Shown: positions 19,647 to 26,919 of the stretch, in pieces | Layout: the number at the start of each line of letters is the position of its first letter | Numbering within the stretch: position 1 is the stretch's first letter | NCBI GenBank assembly: GCA_040143965.1 | Contig: JASJQH010007004.1 | Location: 1-26,919 of the forward strand | Length of the DNA: 26,919 bases | Source: Basidiobolus ranarum | Lineage: Eukaryota > Basidiobolomycota > Basidiobolomycetes > Basidiobolales | Reading direction: 5' to 3' | Made by a program: the position numbers and the translations under genes | The notes under the pieces: generated by a model | Database searches by the model: none | Seen by the model: only the letters and a program-made list of their open reading frames with translations | Told to the model about the DNA's origin: nothing

Positions 19647-21038
19647 TTAAGCCTTGAAGTAGTTGGATGGAACAAATGGCATCTTGACAATTTGTGCCTT
19701 TTGAACTCTGTTTCTAACTTTAACTGACAATTCTGTACCAGACTTGTGGTATCCAGATTTAACGTATCCGATGGCAATGTTTTTCTTTAATGATGGAGAT
19801 GGAACTCCACTGGTAACTTCACCGATCTTCTCTCCTTCAGCGTTCAAAATTTCACTGTGATCTCTAGCTGGGGCACCTTGAACAATAAGGCCAACTCTTC
19901 TTTGAGCCACTCCACCCTTGATTTGAGGGATGATATGTTCAGCACCTAAGAAACCACCCTCCTCACGTCTACGCTTGCCAATAGTCCAAGTAAGACCAGC
20001 CTCAACGGGAGTGATATTCTCGTTCAAATCATTACCATAAAGGCAAAGACCAGCCTCTAAACGAAGAGAATCACGAGCACCAAGTCCAGCGAATTCCACA
20101 TCAGGATTATCAAGTAAGAGCTCGGTAATTCTATTAATCTCAGGGGTGGGGATGGATAACTCATAGCCATCTTCACCTGTATAGCCAGAACGAGCAATAT
20201 GGCATTCTACTCCCTTGATGTTGAGGAATTTACCAGTCATGAAATTCATGGATCTTACATCTCCATCCACAAGATTTTGTAATGCTTCAGCTGCCTTGGG
20301 ACCTTGGATAGCGATCAAAGAATGATCGTCGATAATGTTTAACTCAGCATCTCCACCCTTTTGTTGGAACTCTTGAAGGTGTTTGCGTATGTGTGCCAAG
20401 TCTTTGTCGGCACAACCTGCGTTAGACACAATATAAAGAGAATCTTTATGTTGAGAAATAATGGTATCATCAATGATACCACCATTCTCGTTGGTGAACA
20501 CGGAGAGAGTACCACTGCCTAATGGAAGATTCTTGATATCTCCAACACAGAGTTTCTCGATGAAATCGTGTCTGTCCTTGCCAGTCAATCTATAGGAATT
20601 TCAAGTCTTAGTCTACTAGAAAACCAACTGTAATAGCAAACAGGCGTGATAGTTACCTAGTCTGCAACATGTGAGAGACATCGAAGATAGAGGCCTTTTC
20701 ACGAGTGTGAAGATGGGATTGCAAGACACCGAGAGAGGCGTACTTCACTGGCATGGAGTAACCGGCATAAGGAACCATTTGGGCACCATTTTTGATGTGT
20801 AGATCATACAAAGCGGTCTTCTTTAATTCTAAAAATGAAAACCACTTAATAATAATTGCATCACTTCCATATTAAAATTGATATCAAACCTTGAGTAGCA
20901 GTGGCTTCGGCTAAGATTAGTAGTCAATTAGTAAGTGAATGTGTTACAGACCAATTATTCATGAATCTTACCAGCAGCTGAAGCATAACCACGAGTGGCC
21001 ACTTTGTTAAAGGTGCGTTGAGCAAAGTTCTTAAGCAT
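19647..21038 (-). CDS. GCV1: Glycine cleavage system T-protein (aminomethyltransferase), mitochondrial
   Basis: There are four exons, 20972-21038, 20890-20910 (21 nt), 20657-20828 and 19647-20589, giving 400 residues, the same length as yeast Gcv1. The N-terminus MLKNFAQRTFNKVATRGYAS is a mitochondrial presequence. The mature part has TALYDLHIKNGAQMVPYAGY, then IFDVSHM, GGIIDDTII, IARSGYTGEDGYE, and GLGARDSLRLEAGLCLYG. The C-terminal barrel ends in VKMPFVPSNY. T-protein moves the aminomethyl carbon from the H-protein lipoyl arm to tetrahydrofolate, releasing ammonia. Exon 2 encodes only seven residues of the presequence/mature junction; omitting it also keeps the frame, so its use could vary. 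It shares a 583-bp divergent promoter with PEX4. Confidence 0.96.
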
Positions 21039-21621
21039 TGTTGACAACTAAGGAGGTAGACGAAAACAGTATATGTGAGTGTTAAAGTCGGGAAAGGGCG
21101 GTATTTGAACTCTTTTGAAAACCGCCGATATAATCCGATAATCTTGACGATATTTCAGACTTACGATGTAGATATGCTTTAGATGTGTGGCTGACGTTAG
21201 ATTATCATTGTTCTACGCTGTTAATCTACAGCACAAGATCACATCTCCAAATACAATCTAAAATATTCAAATCAATTCTGAGATTTCATTCCCTAGTTAG
21301 TCACCTATTTTTATTGATTATCAAATGAAATATTCATCGAACGAATTAACCTCATTTGACCATTGACGAATAGCTCGTGATCCCAAGAGCTACTGGCAAT
21401 ATCCATCAATAGAATGTGACGGTAATATCGAATGATAATTGAGGATATTTGAGGATATTTGATTTTACTTGGTTCATAGTTAGAATATACCTTTCTCTCG
21501 TACAGAATTCCTTATAGTTTACTAACTTATCCCTCCTCTCTGATATTGACAGTAGTTTTCGTAACTGGGTGCTCGGTTTCTCTATAAATTTAACTTTACG
21601 TATCAATAAAATCATTTCTCC
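21039..21621. promoter_or_regulatory. Divergent promoter, GCV1 (-) / PEX4 (+)
   Basis: These 583 bp separate two outward-facing start codons. A short tandem TTGAGGATAT repeat occurs at about 21439-21462. No TATA box is well placed. The reverse frame 21406-21615 shows no family and is not called. Confidence 0.45.
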
Positions 21622-22300
21622 ATGGATCCTGTAAGTCGACGCTTATTGAAAGAGTTGAGTGAGTTTCGTCGTCAACCTATATCGGAGCTCAAAGAATTAG
21701 AACCTATGGCCGATAATGACTTGATGACTTGGAAGGCTACATTACTAGGACAGAAAGAAACACTCTATGAAGGTTTATCCACAAACCATTATTACCTACA
21801 AGTAACTTCAACTAATAATTTTCCATTGACAGGGGGAGAATTCGAACTTCTAATTAATATTCCACATAACTATCCAATCTATCCGCCGAATATTAAATTC
21901 CTTACCAGAGTTTGCCATCCAAACGTGCATTTCAAAGTAGAGCTTTTTTACCTTCACTCGTTGATCGTATATATCTATATATAGAAGCAAGAATATACTT
22001 AAACTGTTATCTTTTAGACAGGGGAGATTTGTCTCGATATACTAAAAACGGCTTGGAGTCCAGCTTGGACTCTACAGTCCACTTGCCTTGCTATCAGTCT
22101 ATTGCTTTCAAATCCCGAGCCTAGTAGCCCGCTAAACTGCGATGCAGGTAAGAGAAACATGGGTTTTAATTCAAGTGCTAATAGGCCATTAAACATCGTT
22201 TTATTTACTCTTGTTAGCGAACTTGTTGAGGTGTGAAGATCAACTAGGTTACAATTCGCTGGTTAGAATGTATACTCAGCTGTATGCTATGAATGAATAA
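21622..22300 (+). CDS. PEX4: Peroxisomal ubiquitin-conjugating enzyme PEX4
   Basis: There are four exons, 21622-21772, 21833-21936, 22018-22147 and 22218-22300, giving 155 residues. The C-terminal half is typical of Pex4: HPNVHFK-TGEICLDILK (active Cys at residue 90), AWSPAWTLQSTCLAI, NPEPSSPLNCDAANLLR and GYNSLVRMYTQLYA. Pex4 ubiquitinates the cysteine of the PTS1 receptor Pex5 at the peroxisome membrane (with Pex22 and RING peroxins) for receptor recycling. The intron 21773-21832 is 60 bp and contains no stop codon; reading through it adds 20 residues inside the E2 fold. It is treated as an intron because splicing restores TLYEGGEFELLINIP, and because it has a GT..AG pair and a CTAAT branch point. 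Confidence 0.94.
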
Positions 22301-22531
22301 AACTATAGCATATATTCAATGTTGGAATGGAAATCAAGTCAGTTAATTTTATATAAAAAATGGATAAAAATGGATAAAACGGATTGGGGTACAGATATAA
22401 TACAAAAAGCATATTGAGGCAAGTTGAGCATGTTAAGAGCTAATCTATGGAAACCAACATTATATGTACGGTCGTGGTTCGGGATTGAATAGGAATACAT
22501 AAATATTTATACGTCTAGGGGCTTAGCTAAT

Positions 22532-23642
22532 TCATGCGCTTTGGATTGTGTTGAGCCCATAAGGGGGTGGATTGGGGTTGCAGTCTTCGGTATTAGTATC
22601 AACACACATGCATTCATTAGTTTTCAAGCATGACCTAGGCTCGTACTGAGGAAGAGCTTCAAAAAAGCATTCAGTCAATTCAGTGGTAACGGTGATAGGG
22701 AATCTCAAGCGGATAGATTTCATACACCCACCCTGGTTGAAATTGATCATCACCTCTATCTTGTGTTTGATAGTGACAAACTCGTTTTTACAATCGTGAT
22801 GTATCTTTGGGTAGGTCGGTATCTTCAACAGGGCCATTTTCTCATTAGGAGAATTGAAATCCCTGTTATGTGGAGTAAGATCGATAGAATGTTCTTCCAT
22901 ATGAGATGCACCGTGCTTGGCCAAAGGTGAGTCAATGAGCTCGTACAGCTTGTAAGTTACGTTATGGATATTAATACCGGTGACTAGTGGTCGAAAATTA
23001 AGTACAAGTGGTAACTCCTCCCCCATTCCCACTACTTTGTGCGCTGCATACAAGTCGTACTCTAAGATGTCCTTCCATGCATCCGACACATTGATAGGGG
23101 GCAATGGTTCGTTCGGATTCGTCAAGGGGAATCTTTTTACAAAAACTTCTTTTTCAGTGGTATGATTAGCGTGTAAGGAAGTAGTTTCCGCGGTGGCGAT
23201 CAGCTTATATTTAACACTGATATTGTTACAATGCACAGTTTCTGGCCAAAAACCATCGATTGGAAAGGAAAACTTGTAATGATGGCATTTTGCGGGTAAG
23301 GTGTACGCGTCCTTGGTTTCAAAAAATACTATCTCATCGTGAGCAAAGCGATGTTTATCGTGAAGTGTTAAACTGCCATTTTTCAAAGCTAAGATAATTA
23401 AAAGAGCTCTATCAGTATACTAATTGCAGATGCAGATATTAAAGGCTTAAATAGTTACCAGCAGCGCCAGTGATTACCCCGTATACTTCTAGTCTAACCG
23501 ACAACGACTTCAATTTTACAGAGCCTTTGGGGTGTAACTTGACAGCACCAGATAATGTGGAGCCAGTACATTCCTCAGGACTGCCTCTCAACATAATACT
23601 CTGTTGGTTTGTTTCAATATCCAGAGAGAGTTCGTGCATCAT
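22532..23642 (-). CDS. Alpha-arrestin-like protein with C-terminal PPxY
   Basis: There are two exons, 23459-23642 and 22532-23388, giving 346 residues. The N-terminal arrestin sandwich includes GSTLSGAVKLHPKGSVKLKS, KYKFSFPIDGFWPETVHC and ISVKYKLIA. The C-terminal arrestin sandwich includes LVLNFRPLVTGINIHNVTYK and IKHKIEVMINF. The tail has four closely spaced cysteines (CLKTNECMCVDTNTEDC) directly followed by NPNPPPYG, a PPxY motif for WW domains of Nedd4/Rsp5 ligases. Fungal alpha-arrestins (ARTs) guide Rsp5 to plasma-membrane transporters for ubiquitination and endocytosis. It is shorter than many ARTs. I chose the first of two adjacent ATGs at 23642. I do not assign a specific ART name. 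It converges with PEX4 over 231 bp. Confidence 0.88.
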
Positions 23643-24020
23643 GGCAAATTTGGATATAGAATATGATTTAATGAAGACGTTTTGATGGAGGAAAGAAATT
23701 TAGTTAGTGCTTCGTGGGGTTCGGCTTTCTTTATATCTGTCATATGGGCCATCATAATTTCCAAAATGGTAAATGTCGGAATTCCACATTTCCTTTAGAA
23801 TTAATACCCGAACTTCTCCTTAATCGGTTCAGGGTGGTCATCTGTTTGTTGGGTAAATCTTACCAGTAAGCTCTAATGTCCTTTCGTAGATCTGAGCTTT
23901 GGAAAAGTTTATTCTGACACTTATCTAATCATTGGAGTAATACTAACAACAAAGAGATGACGTATGATTATCGTCACATAGATAGCCAACGAAATGAATG
24001 CATAACACATCCCAACACAT

Positions 24021-24077
24021 CCATATCTTACCCATATCTCTATCCCACCCATATCTCACCCATATCCCACCCATATC
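24021..24077 (+). repeat. Five CCATATC copies, mostly 11 bp apart
   Basis: CCATATC starts at 24021, 24032, 24049, 24060 and 24071, so the spacings are 11, 17, 11 and 11 bp. It sits about 380-435 bp upstream of the arrestin ATG. It may be a degenerate minisatellite or an array of binding sites on one face of the helix. Confidence 0.7.
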
Positions 24078-25365
24078 CTGGGTTAAAAGATATTCCTCTG
24101 TTCTGGCTGAATGGTTTGACCTTGGAGTGAGATGGCTTTTATTGGGCATAAGTGAATAAAATGGCCCACATGGCGAGTTCCATTGGTTATGTGTTCAAAA
24201 TATTGATTCAAGATTTAGCCAATTTGTCGAGCATTTAAAGTTAGTTCCAACCGGAAGGTTTTGGTTCTACCTGTGACGGAACAGGACTCATCACGAATTG
24301 TTCCTGAGCCCCTCTTATTGAGGTTGGTTTAAGATGAGTGAATCAATTGTTGAAAGTTAATCGATAAGCTAACCGATAATGTCACTTGATTATAAATAGA
24401 GATTCTAGGCTTAGCTACTGGGAAAGAAAAAAGCCGAATATAGGGTAAACCGCCCCAACAAATACCCGCACCTGTGAAGTTGGATCCAATGAGGGAATAT
24501 GGCTACCTCTTTTTCATTCTAAATGGGTGTATGGGTGATCGTGAGCGGTGACCGTGAGCCTCGTAGTTGTCAAAATAAGGCACGACATTTCATGTAACAC
24601 CGGTAACATACGATGGTAGAGCAAGTTACCAATGATGTGAAACTAGGAAACGGGACGGAGTCAAACGCCGTGGAAAAGGAACACTAAAAGGAACGCTCTA
24701 TTCATCCGCAGATCTAACATAACACAAGATGATGTAAACTTTACTGATTGTCATTCACTTCCTAATCAATCCGCGTATACTGTATATATGTAGACAAATT
24801 ATTTAGCCTTAACACATGTTTCTTGTGATTTTCACGAGGAATGTCACCGCTGTGGAACGGAGTAGATATCACCCGAATAATTAATCCTACACCCGTATAC
24901 GAAGAGGAAGCACCAACCCAAAACTGCACTCTTGAAATGTAAGATTGGAAGGATATCTTGCAGTATCTAATGTAGAGACTGCATATCAAAGGCAGTTAAA
25001 CCCAAGCATTCGTTCCATACCCATTCTAATGCCTAGACATATATCAAACTGAAGCCATTTCCTGCTTTTGGTTAATAAGCCAGATACTGCTATCTTATCT
25101 ATCAACTCACTGCATTGACCCGAGATAAATCGTTAAACGCCCCTTTCGGGCAACCAAGGAATTCTATAAACTAAAAGTTTTTTCTTGGTAAACTTCTGAA
25201 TTGAGTGGTCTTTTGATTGGATTTTTTGGGTTAGACCATGTAGTCGGGTTCTGATGGGTCAGGATCCAAAGGAGTGTTTAGTGGCATGTTTCTCCTTCCT
25301 GATAAACCATGTGTAACTGACCATCTCTTTCTATTTAAAAATATCTGGATTTTCAAAATCCCTTG

Positions 25366-25371
25366 TTTATT
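25366..25371 (-). terminator. Poly(A) signal of the acyl-CoA synthetase gene
   Basis: TTTATT here reads AATAAA on the gene strand, about 140 bp past the stop codon. It is the nearest hexamer I see. Confidence 0.3.
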
Positions 25372-25462
25372 GCAATAATGTTCCCCATAATAAAGGGAGT
25401 TCAAAACTGTCAAAATGAGATTACAGCTAATAAGCTGATTGTAAATAAGATAATACTTAAGA

Positions 25463-25524
25463 AAATACTCATTGTGTCATCTAATACATAGATAAATACT
25501 CATTGTGTCATCTAATACATAGAG
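25463..25524 (+). repeat. Tandem duplication of a 31-bp unit across a stop codon
   Basis: The unit beginning AAATACTCATTGTGTCATCT occurs at 25463-25493 and 25494-25524 with one difference at the last base. The second copy contains the stop codon and the last codons of the acyl-CoA synthetase; the first lies in its 3' UTR. Confidence 0.95.
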
Positions 25525-26919
25525 TCAATTTGCTGCTTATACCGTTCAGCAATATCACGACGCTTCAACTTTTGAGCAGCGGTGAGGAGATTGTTTTCTG
25601 GTGTCCATTCTTCATCAATAACGCAGACATCGTGTAGGAGTTCGGCAGACACAAAGTTATTTCTCTTAGCTATGGCGAGAAGATCATCGTGCACCGCTTT
25701 TTTAACTTTGGGGTTTTGTGCTAATTCACCATGGGACATCTTTTCGTAGCCATCAACGTCACGTTGTTTGGCTAGATTGCGAAGTTTTTCTTCACCACAT
25801 ACTATTATAGCTACAGGTCGAGATTGGAAGGAATCGGCATACACACACAAATTATCAGCATATACCGAAGTCTTGTAGAGTGATTCAAGCTTTTCTAATG
25901 CGATGTATTCACCGTTTGACAACTTCACTAAATTCTTCTTACGATCGATGATGCCAAGGGTACCGTCAGGAAGCCATTCACCAATATCTCCGGTCATCAA
26001 CCAGCCATCGTCGGTCAATATCTCTTTGGTAAGCTCCTCATTCTTGAAATATCCCTTCATATTGGCGGGTCCACGTACCCACACTTCACCACGTTGAGGG
26101 GTGTTGCTGGTAAGGTAATTGGCTTCAGGTACATCAACCAGTTTGATTTCAGCACAAGGAACGGGTGGCCCGTTGGACTTAATGACCTTAACTTCAGGGT
26201 TCATGATTGCGGCCATAGCAGTGGCTTCAGTCATACCATAAGCTTGGAGAACGGTACAGATACATGTGGTTAAGAAAGCTTGTGTTTCAGGGGCGATCGG
26301 GGCACCACCAGATAAAGCGTAACGTAAACGGCCACCGGTGGCTTTTTTAATCTTGTTGAAAATAATAGTATCCCAAATTCCAGAAGGAATACCAGCATTC
26401 TTCAAAAAGTTTTTGTTACGGAAAGCAAGATCGAATACTACTCGCGCCAATTTACCAGAATTCTGGACTTGAGACATAACACCTTTACGGATGGTTTCCC
26501 AAACAGCTGGAACACCACACATGATGGTGGGGCAAAGTTCACGTAAATCACCCTTACAATTACGAACTGAAGCATCAGTCAATGTACGAGGATTACTGTA
26601 ACCAATAGGCAAACCCAAATACACTATATAGTTCTCCACTGCAAATTCAAAGATATGAGCCAACGGAAGGTATGCGATAACTACATCGGTATCAGGGTTA
26701 AGAATGGGGCCAATCCATATATCGACACCAGCAATAGCAGCAACAACGTTAGCGTGAGTAAGCATAACACCTTTGGGGTTTCCAGTAGAACCGGAGGTGT
26801 ACATGATACAGGCTACATCCTCAGCTTGAGGAAGGTTCTTCTCTATAGGGTTCTTCTCGCCTAGACTACGAATCTCTTCGTATGTATAAATACCAAGCTC
26901 TGGGAAGTCTCCCTTAAAG
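25512..26919 (-). CDS. Long-chain-fatty-acid CoA ligase, 5' part missing
   Basis: The frame is open from the right edge to TAG at 25512-25514, giving 468 residues, about the last two thirds of a 690-700-residue enzyme. It has the AMP-binding loop YTSGSTGNPKGVMLTHANV, the ALSGGAPIA and LQAYGMTEA segments, the fatty-acyl-CoA-synthetase signature TGDIGEWLPDGTLGIIDRKK then NLVKLSNGEYIALEKLE, and the C-terminal catalytic-lysine region NNLLTAAQKLKRRDI. It activates long-chain fatty acids to acyl-CoA through an acyl-adenylate, for lipid synthesis, import or beta-oxidation. It resembles yeast Faa1/Faa4 and fission-yeast Lcf1. There is no intron in 1.4 kb, unlike most neighbours. The start and the first exons lie beyond the window. 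Confidence 0.96.
   Translation of the reverse strand, partial: FKGDFPELGIYTYEEIRSLGEKNPIEKNLPQAEDVACIMYTSGSTGNPKGVMLTHANVVAAIAGVDIWIGPILNPDTDVVIAYLPLAHIFEFAVENYIVYLGLPIGYSNPRTLTDASVRNCKGDLRELCPTIMCGVPAVWETIRKGVMSQVQNSGKLARVVFDLAFRNKNFLKNAGIPSGIWDTIIFNKIKKATGGRLRYALSGGAPIAPETQAFLTTCICTVLQAYGMTEATAMAAIMNPEVKVIKSNGPPVPCAEIKLVDVPEANYLTSNTPQRGEVWVRGPANMKGYFKNEELTKEILTDDGWLMTGDIGEWLPDGTLGIIDRKKNLVKLSNGEYIALEKLESLYKTSVYADNLCVYADSFQSRPVAIIVCGEEKLRNLAKQRDVDGYEKMSHGELAQNPKVKKAVHDDLLAIAKRNNFVSAELLHDVCVIDEEWTPENNLLTAAQKLKRRDIAERYKQQIDSMY

Larger units (their letters stand above)
23643..25511. other. Long gene-poor region upstream of the arrestin gene
   Basis: These 1869 bp, the largest gap in the window, hold the arrestin promoter and the acyl-CoA synthetase 3' end. 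I see a helically phased CCATATC array (24021-24077), two GATA-type sites (CGATAA at 24361-24366 and 24373-24378), and a TATAAATA at about 24391 with no gene I can recognise after it. Small inverted repeats are present: GGTAAC/GTTACC at about 24602-24628, and ACCAAG/CTTGGT near 25154-25189. A duplicated 31-bp unit closes the region. Short frames (23943-24149, 24762-24989, 25231-25413, all reverse) have no recognisable family. Confidence 0.45.

Noticed and set aside
23943-24149. Reverse 68-codon frame with repeated WVRYGWDRDMG-like segments
   Set aside because: It is the translation of the CCATATC repeat, with no family or start context.

Overview
This window is nuclear DNA of a fungus with short, frequent introns. 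I recognise sixteen protein-coding genes. Two run off the ends: eL15 on the left and a long-chain acyl-CoA synthetase on the right. Fourteen lie whole inside. I place 48 introns of about 54-149 bp, nearly all GT..AG and many with CTAAT/CTAAC-like branch points. The genetic code is standard. The intergenic DNA is AT-rich, with poly(A)/poly(T) runs and AATAAA-type signals. A lineage outside yeast-like Dikarya, most likely an early-diverging filamentous fungus such as Mucoromycota, is suggested by four things: a complex I assembly factor (NDUFAF7), an RNF220-type E3 ligase, a coproporphyrinogen oxidase with a mitochondrial presequence, and the intron density. This placement is inference; no rRNA or other marker is present.

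Left third (1-10053): eL15 (3' part, +); the mitochondrial nucleotide-exchange factor GrpE/MGE1 (-); coproporphyrinogen III oxidase (+); the U3 snoRNP protein IMP4 (-, nine coding exons), divergent from a DUF2039/C9orf85-like protein (+); uL16/RPL10 (+); and an RNF220-like RING E3 (+, seven exons). Middle third (10681-18120): eS10 (+), NDUFAF7 (-, nine exons), uL3/RPL3 (-), V-ATPase subunit G/VMA10 (-), and a UBE2D/UBE2L3-like ubiquitin-conjugating enzyme (+). Right third (18345-26919): NatB catalytic subunit NAA20 (-), glycine cleavage T-protein (-), the peroxisomal E2 PEX4 (+), an alpha-arrestin with a C-terminal PPxY (-), a gene-poor stretch of 1.9 kb, and the acyl-CoA synthetase (-).

There is no biosynthetic cluster or mobile element. 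The genes are housekeeping genes packed about 200-800 bp apart. Two functional themes recur, probably by chance of gene order: translation and ribosome assembly (eL15, IMP4, uL16, eS10, uL3, possibly DUF2039) and ubiquitin (RNF220-like E3, two E2s, a PPxY arrestin). Mitochondrial functions are also well represented (GrpE, CPOX, NDUFAF7, T-protein).

The most notable observations concern gene structure. Three genes (IMP4, RPL3, VMA10) have a first coding exon that is only the ATG. A 60-bp stop-free intron in PEX4 is a multiple of three and would be read through as coding by simple ORF calling. Several microexons of 17-25 nt occur. Local repeats include a perfect 44-bp tandem repeat and a 31-bp duplication across the stop codon of the acyl-CoA synthetase. 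I found no convincing undescribed multi-gene system.
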